DNA of 64,000 bases from Halichoerus grypus (lineage: Eukaryota; Chordata; Mammalia; Carnivora; Phocidae): the NCBI RefSeq assembly GCF_964656455.1, contig NC_135722.1, positions 46,694,628-46,758,627 of the forward strand. Direction: 5' to 3'. Position numbers and translations under genes: made by a program. The notes under the pieces were generated by a model that ran no database searches, was not told the origin of the DNA, and saw nothing but the letters and a program-made list of their open reading frames with translations. Positions 1-11,663 of the stretch are shown here, piece after piece (the first letter of the stretch is position 1; the number at the start of each line of letters is the position of its first letter).

Positions 1-212
1 GGGAAGGTCTTGATGTATTGTCCCTTAGTGCTCATGCTCAAGCAATTTCATCTAAACCAGGGCCCAGTCATGCGCCAGGAGCTGTTTCTCAAAAGGTATA
101 TAAATCTCTGTTGCACATGGCATGGTTTTGCTCCAGAATCCCAGGGGCCTGCTTTGTGATGCTTTTTAATGATTGGAGCTGGATGAGGTACATGAAAGCT
201 CATTAATTTTTC

Positions 213-403
213 CTTTTTTTTAAGATTTTATTTATTTATTTATTTGTCAGAGAGAGAGAGAGACAGCAGAAGCAGGGGGAGTGGCAGGCAGAGAGAGAAG
301 CAGGCTCCTTGCTGAGCAGGGAGCTGGATGTGGGACTCAATTGCAGGGATCATGACCTGAGCCGAAGGCAGACGCTTAACCATCTGAGCCACCCAGGCAT
401 CTC
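213..403 (-). mobile_element. Can-SINE, minus
   Basis: Full-length reverse copy: AAGATTTTATTTATTTATT tail, AGAGAGAG region, then tRNA-like head ending CACCCAGGCAT. Target duplication TAATTTTTC at 204-212 and 404-412. Confidence 0.88.
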
Positions 404-428
404 TAATTTTTCATATTAAAAAGATTTA

Positions 429-634
429 GGGGTGCCTGGGTGGCTCAGTTGGTTGGGTGACCAACTCTTGATTTCCATTCAGTTCACGGTTGTGAAATGG
501 AGCCTCACGTTAGGCTCCGTGCTCAGCATGGAGTCTGCTTGGGATTCTCTTTTTCTCCCTCTCCTGCCTCTCCCCCAGCTCACGCTCTCTCTCTCAAAAT
601 AAATAAGTAAAATATTTTTAAAAATACTTAAAAA
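429..634 (+). mobile_element. Can-SINE, plus
   Basis: tRNA-like head GGTGCCTGGGTGGCTCAG, CT-rich body and AAATAAATAAGTAAAAT tail. It sits 25 bp after the opposite-strand SINE, making a head-to-head pair. Confidence 0.88.
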
Positions 635-779
635 ATATATATGGTTCTTGCCTTTATGGAGTTTGCAGTCTAATGAAGAGATAGATACTGATTTTTTAAA
701 AATCACTCAAATGTTCAGTTGCAACTGTGATAAGTTCTGTGAAGACGCCCAATGCTATGAGAACCTAGGGGATTTGGCT

Positions 780-1330
780 TATTCAGTGAGGTCAGGAGGA
801 CTTCCCTGAGGTTGAAGGTTGAAGTTGACTGGGCAGATGAGGAGGAAGGGAAGAGTGTTTATGTAGAGGGAGCAATGTTATGCCAAGTGTCTGTGCTGGG
901 AAGGAGCAGAGAGTACGCAAACCCAAAGGCTGGTTTGCACAGCTGGAGCAGAGGATGGTGGGGCGTGTGGTAGGGATGAAGCCAAGCAAGAGCAGGAGGC
1001 CAGCTGTGCAGGGCCATGGAAATCACCTGAGGGAGTTTTATCTTTACTATTGGAGCCCTGAGAATTCATGCAAGGGTTTCCTGAAGGTGGGTGGAGGTGA
1101 CATGTTCAGATTTTAATTTTGAGGAAGGGATGTGAGCATCCCAACTAGTGGCCAAAGGGGAGATGAGAGCAGCTTGGACTAGGAGTGGTGGAGTTAAAGG
1201 GAAGGGGTTCTAGGTTCTAGAGTTGCTTCAGAGGCAAGACTGACAGGACCTGGTGATGGATTGGGTATGGGCTGAGAAAAAAGAGTTGTCAAGGGTATCT
1301 CCTAGGCCTTAGGGTTGCGTAGTCTACACT
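780..1330 (+). repeat. Old mammalian interspersed repeat, copy 1 (class uncertain)
   Basis: GACTTCCCTGAGGTTGAAG, CAGGGCCATGGAAATCACC and CTGGTGATGGATTGGGTATG are wording I know from many mammalian repeats of one family. The same family recurs at about 30300-31720. I cannot name it without a library search. Confidence 0.45.
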
Positions 1331-2549
1331 AAAGTTCAGTATGCAGACATGTGCTTATAGCCAAGTTAAAATGTGGGATGGTGTGTATATCTGTGCTTAG
1401 GGGCTCATTTCCCTGTGGGACACCCTCTAGCTGTTTTGAACTTCCTTTACTCATACTGATTCTGAGGGAGGTGGGGCTGGCTGAGCACATGAGAATCCTT
1501 GGAACTTGAGGTTCCTTCCTGCCTTTCCCTCACCCTGTTGTTTCTTCCAGGGTGAGGCGGGCCCTGAACATTTCTGCTTTGGCCCTCAGGCTGGGGTTGC
1601 AGTGATCTCAACTTCCGAAAGAGGCTTATTATCGGGTCTGACCTTTTAACTCGAGCTGCACAGGCTGGGCAGCTGCAGCAACCTTGGAACTGCAGGATTA
1701 ATTGCTGAGAGCCTAGTTTCAATTGCTTGATTGCTGACCCCAGAGCTGGGCCAAGAGCATCCCTGGACCAAACTGTGTTACTTTTCTTTCATCTTGGTTC
1801 AACTCTTGGTTCCTGATCTCCTGCTCCATCTTTAGTAAGTTCTGGCTTTGGGGCCAGATAATACCTTCCCTACCTCTGTGGGCAGTCATGGGCCAGACAA
1901 CTCTTGGAATCTTTACGTTGCACTTTCCAAAATGTTGCTGTTCCCACTGATGTTTCAACTGAGAACCAAAAACATTGAACACGTTAGGGACAGGCCTTCT
2001 AATAAAGAAACATTTAACCAAGATCCTGTAAGACTTTGTAAAAGCTTCCTGCTCTTAGGTTTGTGCCTCTTTATTTCAGTTTTGGGGACTGGAGGAAACT
2101 CTGGTGAGAGGTGGAATTGGGTGACCTCAGCCCACCAGGTAGCACACCTGTTGTGCAGTTTGCTAAGCATACCCCTGTAGCATGATGAGACAACATGGAT
2201 TTATACAACTTTGTAGCAAAAAGTAATCATAATGTTGAATTACAATTGGTGCTTGGTTTTTTTTTTTTTTTTTTTTTTTTGCAACATATTTCAATTTACT
2301 GAATTCACAAAGGTGATTCTCTTGGGTAGTTCTTTATTTAGAATAAGGTTGCTAAATCCCCAATGCAGGCTTTAATCTGGGGAGCTGAAGCAGCTAGGTT
2401 TCAGTCTTAGACTACTGTGGGTCCCACAAACTCAAGTGGGGTACCTTCCTGTTCTCAGTTCTCATATGTAAAATGAGCACACTAGCTTCACATTACTGAT
2501 GTGTACTGAAGATTGAAGGACCTAGCAAATAAATGATTTTCAAAAATAA
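1331..2549. other. Intergenic, no gene seen
   Basis: Mostly unique-looking sequence with one poly-T run. Open frames are short, overlap on both strands and have no splice or homology support. Confidence 0.6.
2257..2280. repeat. Poly-T run, 24 bp
   Basis: Uninterrupted T run with no recognisable SINE or L1 body beside it. It may be the remaining tail of an old retro-insert on the minus strand. Confidence 0.8.
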
Positions 2550-3420
2550 GTCAGTAGCAATTAGTCAAGAAGACTAAATAAAATGTATCCAAATTGAAAA
2601 GGAAGAAGTAAAACTATCTGCAGATGACATGATCTTGTAGTTAGAAAATCCTAAGGAGTCTATTAAAAACTATTAGAACTAATAAATGAAGTTAGTAAGG
2701 CTTCAGTATACAGGATCAATATACAAAAATAAATTGTATTTCCATAAAGGAGCAATAAACAAACTGATAATTAAGAAAACAATTTTATTTACAATAATAT
2801 AAAAAAGAATAAAATACTTAGGAATCTTCAACAAAAGAAGTATAAAGCACATCCTCTGAAAACTACCAAACATCACCAAAGGAAATTAATGGAGACTTAA
2901 ATAAATAGAATGACATCCATGTGCATGGATCAGAAGACTTAATATTGGTAAGATGGCAGTACTCCCTAGATTGACCTTCAGTTCACTGTAATTTCTATCA
3001 CTACTCCATCTGACTTTGCAGAAATTGATAAGCTGATTCTAAAATTGATACGGAAATTCAAGGGATCCAGAATAGCCAAAACGAGCTTGAAAAAGAAGAA
3101 CAAAGTTGGAGAACTCACACTTCCCAATTTCAAAACTTACACAGAGCTACAGTAATCAAGACAGTGTGGTACTGACATAAGGACAGACATACAGATCAGT
3201 GGAATAGAACCGAGTCCAGAAATAAATCCTCACATTTCAGTCAACTGATTTTTGACAAGAGTGCCAAGATGATTCAATGGGGGAAAGAATAGTCTTTTTC
3301 AACAAATGGTGATGGAACAACTGGGTATCAACATGCAAAGGAATAACGTTGGACTCCTACTTTGCATCACACACAAAAATTAACTCAAATTGGGTTTCAG
3401 GGCAGGGAATGTATAGTTTC
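2550..3420 (+). mobile_element. L1 fragment, plus strand (ORF2 3' half)
   Basis: An old L1 ORF2 reading on the plus strand. Wording for GKEEVKLSLFADDM is at about 2595-2635, and YLGIF-type and WYWHK-like wording follow further on. Many stops are present. A minus-strand SINE begins just after it. Confidence 0.8.
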
Positions 3421-3449
3421 TTAGCTGGCCTGTTTCGTCTCTGCAAAGT

Positions 3450-3633
3450 TTTTTAAATTTTATTTTAGAGAGAGCACAAGTGGGAGGGGCAGAGGAAGAG
3501 GGAGAGAGAATCTCAAGCAGACTTCATGCTGAGTGTGGAGCCCAATGTGGGGCTCGATCCCAGGACCCTGAGATCATGACCTGAGCTGAAACCAAGAGTT
3601 GGACTCTTAACTGATTGCACCACCCAGGCGCCC
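3450..3633 (-). mobile_element. Can-SINE, minus
   Basis: Reverse copy from the TTTTAGAGAGAGCAC tail side to the CACCCAGGCGCCC head. It follows the plus-strand L1 fragment and is diverged in the middle. Confidence 0.85.
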
Positions 3634-3834
3634 GCCCCCCCACCCCGCCAGCATGTCTGCATAGTTTTACTCAAGTAGGCATCGAGCACAAGTTCCATGC
3701 TGGCAGCTGTGCTGTGATGAGATCAGAGATAAATCATATCAGGCCCTCCCCTGGACAGACTCCCACATATGACCATATGATGTCGTGGTCAAGGATAGAG
3801 TCCATGGACATAGTGACAATAACAATAATGATGA

Positions 3835-4015
3835 TGTGATGATCACAAGCATTACGGAGTACTAACTCTGAAACAAGCACCGTGCCAACTACTTTATAAA
3901 TATTACTCATTTGATTCTTACAAATATTATTACCCCCCATTTCACAGATGAGGAAACTGGGGCACGGGGGAGGTGAACTAACTTGCCCACAGCTGATAAG
4001 TAGCAGAGCTGGTGA
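3835..4015 (-). repeat. MIR, minus
   Basis: Reverse MIR core: CCATTTCACAGATGAGGAAA, then ACTTGCCCACAGCTGATAAG and GTAGCAGAGCTGG. Confidence 0.75.
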
Positions 4016-5324
4016 GAGGACTTTCAGGGAAGGCTTCCAGGGGCTGGGTCAACCCCTGAGCCAGGCCTGGGCAGATGATGCCGATCGAGAAGAAAGGGGA
4101 AGGCATCGTGGTCCCCTGGGGCAAGGTCTCAGCTTGTTTGCACTGGCCACAGGTCTCCTTGGAGTTCTGTTGCTGACCTGCCCACACTGGGCTCAGCAGT
4201 TCTGTGCAACTCTGGACCTGCCTTGGCCTTCACATCCCACACTGCCTTAAGGAGCATCTCCTCAGCCTGGCATGGAGCAGGAACTTGTGGATAGATGCTG
4301 CAGGCAAGGCACTCGACATTTGCACTTATTCATGGGCCGAACTCCTGACTTCCATGGTGTCTCTCTTCCTGAAAATAATTTAATTACAAAACAATAATAG
4401 ATGGTCATTATTACACATGTAGTGGGAAGACAAACAGAAAAACTGTCTCTGGTTGCTTGTTCAGTTTGGAGGAAATGACTCTTAAAAGGGTTCTTGATCA
4501 TCTTTTGCATATGAAAGGTCAAGATTTTTCTGCTGGGAAAAGCAGGTTTCTTGAGGGAGGTCTCATCCTCTGTATGAGGGAACAAAGGACTTGAAGGATT
4601 TGGTCGTTTCGTAGCAGGTGAGGACCTAGAAAGGGGCCCAGCCACTTGGTGAAAGACAGGGATGGGAGAAGAATGTCCAGTGAGAATCCCCCAGAAGCAG
4701 GGTCAGCCAGAACATGTAGGAACAGGGATCCTCCTGCTGATTTTAAGTGGTCTCGTGTGCCGTGTAGAACTCTAGCCCCCTCGGCAGCGCCTCACGCTAA
4801 GATAGTTTTTGGGGAAATCAAGGAAAAGGGACAGTGTTCCATATTTGTGTTTATTAGGGACAGAGAAGGGACAGCTGCAGAAAGCGGGATGCCAGGGAAA
4901 CAGAGTGGCAGGAAGAGGAAATCGTAGTAAACATGAGAACTAGGCACCTGGACATTTGCATCAATGTTGGGGGAGGGCATTGGAATTTGCTTATATATAC
5001 TTGTTTACATGTTAGTAGATTTGCTGTATACTTTTCCTCAGTATATAGGATGAAGATTTCAGCCATTTTTATTTAAATGTTAAAGGGTGATCCTGTGAGG
5101 CTAGAAGACGTAGGGATACAAAGATGGCAGATATCTATGCATGTCATTTTGAAGTCTGCTTTTACCATTTAACATCCTTCCGTTTCAATAAATATTCATC
5201 TTGGCATCATTTCTAGGGACTGTGTAGTATCTGTATGGAGATACCAAACCTGATCACACAGCCAAGTCTGAATATTTTGACTTTAGCTACGTGTGGGTTT
5301 TGTGGGGGTTTTTTTTGCATCTAT
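4016..5324. other. Intergenic, no gene seen
   Basis: Unique-looking sequence between a MIR and an L1 end. No exon, RNA gene or clear repeat was recognised. Confidence 0.55.
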
Positions 5325-6000
5325 TTGTTTTATTTTATTTAAAACATTTTTAAAATTCAAGCATAATTAACATACAGTGTTATATTATTTTCAGGTGTAC
5401 AATATAATAATTGAACATTTCTGTACATTATTCAGTGTTCATCACAATAAGTATACTCTTAATCCCCTTTATTTCACTCCCCACCCACCTCTGGCATCCA
5501 CCAGTTTGTTCTCTATAGATTTAAGAGTCTGGTTTTTTTTGTTTTTCCCCTTTTTTCTTTGTTTCTTAAATTTCACGTATGCGTGAAATCATACAGTACT
5601 TGTCTTTCTCTGACTGACTGATTTCACTTAGCATGATACCCTCTAGATCTGTCTATGTGGTTGCAAATGGCAAGATTTCATTCTTTTTATGACTGAGTCA
5701 TATTCCATTGTATACGTACACCACTTCTTTATCCATTCATCTGTGGATGGACACTTGGTTTACTTCCATATCTTGGCTATAGTAAATAAAGCTATAATAA
5801 TCATAGGGGTACATACATCTTTTAAATTAGTGTTTTCATTTTCTTTGGGTAAATACCCAGTAGTAGAATTATGGATCATATGGTAATTGTGTTTTTAACT
5901 TTTTGAGGCGCCTCCATACTGTTTTCCACAGTGGCTGCACAGCTTGCGTTCCCAACAACGGTACACAAGGTTCCTTTTCGTCCACAATTTTAGCTGTGTT
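5325..6000 (-). mobile_element. L1 3' end, minus strand
   Basis: Typical reverse L1 3' UTR and ORF2 end: CATAATTAACATACAGTG, CACTTAGCATGATACCCTC, ATTCCATTGTATACG, GTTTTCCACAGTGGCTGCAC. It is truncated near 6000. Confidence 0.85.
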
Positions 6001-6214
6001 TTTATAATAGTTAGACATGCTCATAGTTTGAAGAGCCAACTAATTCTGTAAAATGTGCTATGAAAAATAGCAGTCAGTCCCTTACCCACTCTTCCTCTTT
6101 GCCTGGGAGCAAATGTAACCACTTTCATCTCCTTTTTAGCTAATTATTTCGGTATTTACCCCTGTGGCTCTAAATAACTGCCTACAATTGCTACTTGCTG
6201 ATTTTTCATCTTAG

Positions 6215-6333
6215 GTATTTTCTTTTTAAGTGGGCTCCACGCTGGGTGTGGGCTTGAACTCATGACCCTGAGATCAAGACCTGAGCTGAGATCAAGAGTT
6301 GGACACTCACCTGACTGAGCCACCCAGGCACCC
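6215..6333 (-). mobile_element. Can-SINE, minus, 119 bp short form
   Basis: Only the tRNA-related head half is present (GTGGGCTCCACGC to CACCCAGGCACCC). Duplication TTCATCTTAG at 6205-6214 and 6334-6343 shows it inserted in this short form. Confidence 0.85.
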
Positions 6334-6476
6334 TTCATCTTAGATGTTATTTCTTGATATGTTGCTATGATTTCTTGCTACAGAAATTGAGGATTTCTCT
6401 CTTTCCTCCTATTCTCCCAGGACACATACACATCTCCCCATTCTCCTATCCTCTTGATAAAATGATATGGTAGTTT

Positions 6477-6669
6477 GGGGCGCCTGGGTGGCTCAGTTGT
6501 TAAGCGTCTGCCTTCGGCTCAGGTCATGATCCCAGGGTCCTGGGATCGAGCCCCACATCGGGCTCCCTGCTCGGCGGGAAGCCTGCTTCTCTCTCTCCCA
6601 CCCCCTCTGCTTGTGTTGCCTCTCTCGCTGTGTCTCTCTCTGTCAAATAAATAAATAAAATCTTTAAAA
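6477..6669 (+). mobile_element. Can-SINE, plus, young-looking
   Basis: Near-consensus GGGCGCCTGGGTGGCTCAG head and TCAAATAAATAAATAAAATC tail. Flanks AAAATGATAYGGTAGTTT (6459-6476, 6670-6687) differ at one base. Confidence 0.92.
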
Positions 6670-6737
6670 AAAATGATACGGTAGTTTTAGTTAAATCAAT
6701 ATATAGAATTGTTGTTATTATGGCTATGTAAATGTTA

Positions 6738-8755
6738 TTTTTTTTTTTAATTTAAATTTGAGTTAACATATAGTGTAGTATTGGTTTCAGGAGTAGATTT
6801 TAGTGATTCATCACTTACATATAACACCCAGTGCTCATCACAAGTGCCCTCCTTAATGCCCATCACCCATTTGCCCATCTCCCCACCTACCTCCGGCAAC
6901 CCTCAGTTTGTTCTCTATAGTTAAAAGAGTCACTTATGGTTTGCCTCCCTCTGTTTTTATCTTATTTTATTCTTCCTTCCCTTTCCCTATGTTCATCTGT
7001 TTTGTTTCTTAAATTCCACAAATGAGTAAAATCATATATTTATCTTTCTCTGACTGATTTATTTCACTTAGCATAATACACTCCAGTTCCATCCACATTG
7101 TTGCAAATGGCAAGATTTCATTCTTTTTGATGGCTCAGTAGTATTCCATTGTGTATATATACACCACATCTTCTTTATCCATTCATCAGTTGATGGATAT
7201 CTGGGCTCTTTCCATAAATTGGCTATTGTGGATAGTGCTGTTATAAACATTGGGGTGTGTGTGTGCCCCTTCGAATTAGCATTTTTGTATCCTTTGGATA
7301 AATACCCAATAGTGCTATTGCTGGGTTGTAGGGTAGTTCTATTTTTAACATTTTGAAGAACCTCCATACTGTTTTCCACAGTGGCTGCACCAGTTTGCAT
7401 TCCCACCAACAGTATAAGAGGGTTTCCCTTTCTCTGCATCCTCACCAACAACTCTGTTGTTTCCTGAGTTGTTACTTTTAGCCATTCTGACTGGTGGGAG
7501 GTGGTCAAATGCTGAGTGATGTTGAGCATTTTTTCATGTGTCTGTTAGTCATTTGTATGTCTTCTTTGGAGAACTGTCTGTTCATGTCTTCTGCCCATTT
7601 CTTAACGATTATTTGGTTTTTGACTTTGAGTTTGGAAAGTTCTTTATGGATTTTTGATACTAGTCCTTTATCTGATGTCATTTGCAAATATTTTCTCCCA
7701 TTCCATAGGTTGCCTTTTAGTTTTGTTGATTGTTTCCTTTGCTGTGCAGAAGCTTTTTTATCTTGATGAAGTCCCAATAGTTCTATTTTTGCTTTTGTTT
7801 CCTTTGCCTGTGGTGACATGTTCAGTAAGAAGTTGCTGTGGCCAAGGTCATAAAGGTTGCGGCTTGTTTTCTCTTCTAGGATTTTGATGCTTTCCTGTCT
7901 CAAAGTTAGGTCTTTGATCCATTTTGAGTCTATTTTTGTGTATGGTGTAAGAAAATGGTCCAGTTTCATTCTTCTGCATGTTGCTGTCCAGTTTTCCCAA
8001 CACCATTTGTTGAAGAGACTGTCTTTTTCCATTGGACATTCTTTCCTGCTTTGTCAAAGAGTAGTTGACCATAGTGTTGAGGGTCCATTTCTGGGTTTTC
8101 TGTTCTGTTCCATTGATCTCTGTGTCTATTTTTGTGCCAGTACCATACTATCTTAATGATTACAGCTTTGTAATACAGCTTGAAGTCTGGGATTGTGATG
8201 CCTCCAACTTTGGTTTTCTTTTAAAGTGTTACTTTGGCTATTCGGGGTCTTTTCTGGTTCCATACAAATTTTAGGATTGTTTGTTCTAGTTCTATGAAAA
8301 ATGGTGGTGTTATTTTGATCACAATTGCATTGATCATATAGATTCCTCGGTTAGCATAGACATTTTATCAATATTTTTCTTCCAATCCATGATCACAGAA
8401 CGTTTTTCCATTTCTTTGTGTCTTCTTCAATTTCTTTCATAAGTGTTTTATAGTTTTCAGCATACAGATCTTTTACCTCTTTGGTTAGGTTTATTCCTAG
8501 GTATCTTAAAAGTTTTTGGTACAGTTGTAAATGGGATCAATTCCTTGATTTCTCTTTCTGCTGCTTCATAATTGGTTTATAGAAATTCCAGTTTCTGTGT
8601 GTTGTTTTTATATCCTGTGACTTTGCCGAATTCATGTATCAGTTCTAGCAATTTTTTGGTTGAGTCTTTCGGGTTTTCTACAAGGAGTATCATGTCATCT
8701 TCAAAGAGTGAAGGTTTGAGTTCTTTGTAAATGCTATTGATAGCTGCATGGTGTA
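6738..8755 (-). mobile_element. L1 fragment, minus strand (3' end and ORF2 C-terminal half)
   Basis: The 3' UTR wording starts after a T run at 6738. ORF2 pieces are readable in reverse: 7529-7068 (CIYTQWNTTEPSK region) and 8032-7505 ([20 protein letters not shown]). L1-like text runs to about 8755. Several frameshifts are present. Confidence 0.85.
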
Positions 8756-10172
8756 GTCAAATATGATGGATTGTCCTTCCCTTCCCAAATTTTCTTTTCT
8801 CTGGAGTTGTCTTGTATTGCAAGTTGGGGTGTCCAGAAAGCAAACTCTGAGATGGAGCTTAGTGTATAGGATATTTATTAGGGAGTACCCTTAGGATCAG
8901 TACCTGTGTATAGAGGGGAAGAAGACAGGAGTGGGGATTTGGGAGAGAGAGAAGCCAGGCCGCTATGTAGACATGAGCACAGTCTTGACTGATGCCATGG
9001 GAGCTCTGGAGCTAGAGTGGCCCTTCAGAATGGCCCCTTTGGAGTTTCTTTGTTGAGTTTCCTTGAGTTAATCACTAACTTAACCCTGAACCCTTGGCTG
9101 GTTGTCAAAAATCTCCTCTTAATGCATTAGTTTGTACCAGACATTTAATGCATTCCTATCTTCTTAAAGAAGTCTCTCCTGGATCCTTGGGCCTGCTTCA
9201 GCCTGGACTCGTGGCTACCTGGGGCCCACTGTCATCCTGGGGTCTCCTCTTACCATCAACCTGGCTGCAGGGACATCCCACTGTGTAGAGGTTGTGGTTA
9301 CTGTACTTTCCTATATTGAATGTCCTGTTTTCCTGGGTCCCATGCCTTCCTTTTTCTTTATTCCCTTATTTTAGTGGAACATATTTTCCAGTAACATCCC
9401 TAGGAAGTAATGGGCTGTACATTTTTTGAGATCTTACATATATGAAAATGTTGTTATTCTGTTCTTACAGATTCCTAGTTTGGAAAAATACAGATTTCTA
9501 GCTTGGAAATAGTTTTTCTTAATTTTAAATGCATTGTCTCATGCCTTCTATTTTCCAGTGTCACTACTGAGAAGTCCAAAGCCACTCTGATGTCTGACCC
9601 TTTGTATGAGACCTGTGTTTTCTTTCTGGAAGCTTGTGGGATCTTTTTTTGTTTCTGATGATGAAATTTGCCTAAGTGTGTGTATTTTCATCCATTGTAG
9701 GCCCTTAATAGGCCCTTTCAATTAATTTGGAAATTCATGGGCTTCATTTCCAGGGAATTTTCTTAATTTATTCCTTAGATGTTTTCCTCCCCTTCTCTTT
9801 CTGTTTTCTCTTTCTGGAATGTCTGTTGTTGAGATGCTGAATGCTCTGTCCCTCATCTTACCACTCACTCATTTTTCCATCTTTTTGTCTTTGTTTTTGG
9901 GAAGATTTCTTCAGTTTTATCATGTAGCTCTTTTCTAGTAGGTTCTTAAAATGAAACATAACACACAAACAACACAATGCAGAAATCACAAGCATGCATT
10001 CAGATCAGCAAATTATCACCACTGAAACTAGAAACACTTGCGTGACTCCCACCCAGGCCAAGGAAATGGAATCTAATAACTACCATTCTGCAACCCTCGC
10101 ACGCCCCGGCCCCCACACCCTCAAACAATCACTATCCTAACTTCTAACACCGTAGATCAATTTTATCATTTC
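8756..10172. other. Intergenic, no gene seen
   Basis: Probably old repeat material (AAACTCTGAGATGGAGC, ATTTATTAGGGAGTACCC wording) that I cannot class. No coding support. Confidence 0.5.
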
Positions 10173-10363
10173 CAATGGTTTTCAAACGTCAGTGCACATG
10201 AGAATCAGCTAGAAGATTTGTTAAAACGGATTTCTGGGACTCACCCTCAGAGTTTCTGATTCAGTGTGTCTCAGGTGGAGAATTCTCACTCCTCCCAAGT
10301 TACCAGGTGATGCTGCTGCTGCTGCTGGGCTGGGACAGCTCTCTGAGAACTGTGGGCCTATTC
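10173..10363 (+). repeat. MER5-type (hAT-Charlie) relic
   Basis: Begins GGTTTTCAAACGTCAGTGCA, then AGAATCAGCTAGAAGATTTG, AGTTTCTGATTCAGT, and ends TGAGAACTGTGG. This wording is typical of MER5 DNA transposon relics. A short (GCT)n run lies near its end. Confidence 0.65.
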
Positions 10364-10659
10364 TTGACCTGATTATGAATGGAGTCATACAGTGCATCCT
10401 CTTTTGTGATGGTTTCTTTTGTTCAACATTAACTTTGTGAGGGTCATCCTTTTTTTCTTTTTCTTTTAATGGAGCTGAAGGTCATTCATTTTAACTGCCG
10501 AATAGTAAAAATGCACCATGTAGTATGAAGTTATTTATCCATTCTGCTGTTGATGGTCATTTGGGCTATTCTCAGGATTTGGTTACATGAACAATGGTGC
10601 TAAGAAAAAAGTTCCTTTAGAGTCTTTTGGGGAAAATGTGCATGTATTTCTGCTGGAGA

Positions 10660-10717
10660 TATATATATATATATCTCCATACATATATCCATATATATAT
10701 ATCCATATATATATATG
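10660..10717. repeat. AT-rich (TA)n/ATCCATATA tract
   Basis: Alternating TA with ATATCCATATAT repeats; palindromic, inside an old L1. Confidence 0.9.
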
Positions 10718-10859
10718 GGAACTGCTGGTACACACTACATGTGTCAAACCTCTTTTCCAAAGTGGTTCTATCAGTTTTCACTCCCACCAGCAGGGTGCGA
10801 GTACTCTCCTTTCTCTGCATCCTACACTGTACTTGTTATTGTCAGTTTTTTTATTTTTA

Positions 10860-11077
10860 TTTTTATTTTTTTATTTTTATTTTTTTTTGTTTTAAGATTT
10901 TATTTATTTATTTGACAGAGAGAGCGAGAGAGCACAAGCAAGGGGAGCAGTAGAAGGAGAGGGAGAAGCAGGCTTCCCGCTGAGCAAGGAGCCCGATGTG
11001 GGGCTCGATCCCAGGACCCTGGGATCATGACCTGAGCCGAAGGCAGACGCTTAACCATCTGAGCCACCCAGGTGCCC
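10860..11077 (-). mobile_element. Can-SINE, minus
   Basis: Full reverse copy with an expanded T/A-rich tail. Duplication CAGTTTTTTTATTTTTA at 10843-10859 and 11078-11094. It inserted in an old L1. Confidence 0.9.
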
Positions 11078-11394
11078 CAGTTTTTTTATTTTTAGCCATT
11101 CTGGTAGGAGTGCAGTGGTATCTCATTGTGGTTTTAATTTGCATTCCTGTGACGACTGATGATATCGAGTACATTTTCATATGTGTATTGACTACTTGGA
11201 TATCCTTTCTGATGAAGTGCTCATTCAAGTTTCTTGCTCATTTTTTAAATTGATTTGTCTTTTTCTTACTGACTTTTAATAGTTCTTTATATATTCTGGA
11301 TATGACTATTGTTTGTTAATAGATACTGCAATATCTTCTTCCCTTCTGTGGTTTACCTTTACTCTGTTAATGGTGAATTTTGAGAAATTAAAAA

Positions 11395-11647
11395 GTAGTG
11401 AGTTTTGTGTGTGTGGTAAGAGCACCTGAATTCTACTCTTTTAGCAAATTTCCAGTATAAAATACAGTGTTATTAACTATAATCATCATGCTGTACATTA
11501 GACCTCTAGACTTATTCATCCTACTTAACTGTAACCTTTTACTCTTTAACCATCCCCCCATTTCTCCCACCTCCCTGCCTCTGGTAACCCACCATTTTAC
11601 TCTCTGCTTCTCTGTATTCAACTTTTTAGATTCTACATACAAATGAG
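11395..11647 (-). mobile_element. Older L1 3' end, left part (split by younger L1)
   Basis: A reverse-strand L1 3' segment (TTATTAACTATAATCATCAT, TACTTAACTGTAACC, ATTCAACTTTTTAG wording). It continues directly at 15210 once the younger insertion and one copy of its target duplication are removed. Confidence 0.65.
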
Positions 11648-11663
11648 ATCGCACAGTATTTTT

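Larger units (their letters stand above)
10370..11394 (-). mobile_element. Old L1 3' part, minus strand, split by a SINE
   Basis: Degenerate reverse L1 wording (CATTCTGCTGTTGATGG, GGGCTATTCTCAG, AGTGGTTCTATCAG, CTCATTGTGGTTTTAATTTG) continues on both sides of the SINE at 10860-11077. An AT-rich (TA)n/ATCCATATA tract at 10660-10717 lies inside it. Confidence 0.65.

Noticed and set aside
213..634. tRNA gene calls from the tRNA-like SINE heads
   Set aside because: The heads are diverged tRNA-Lys relics fused to SINE bodies with A-rich tails, not functional tRNA genes.
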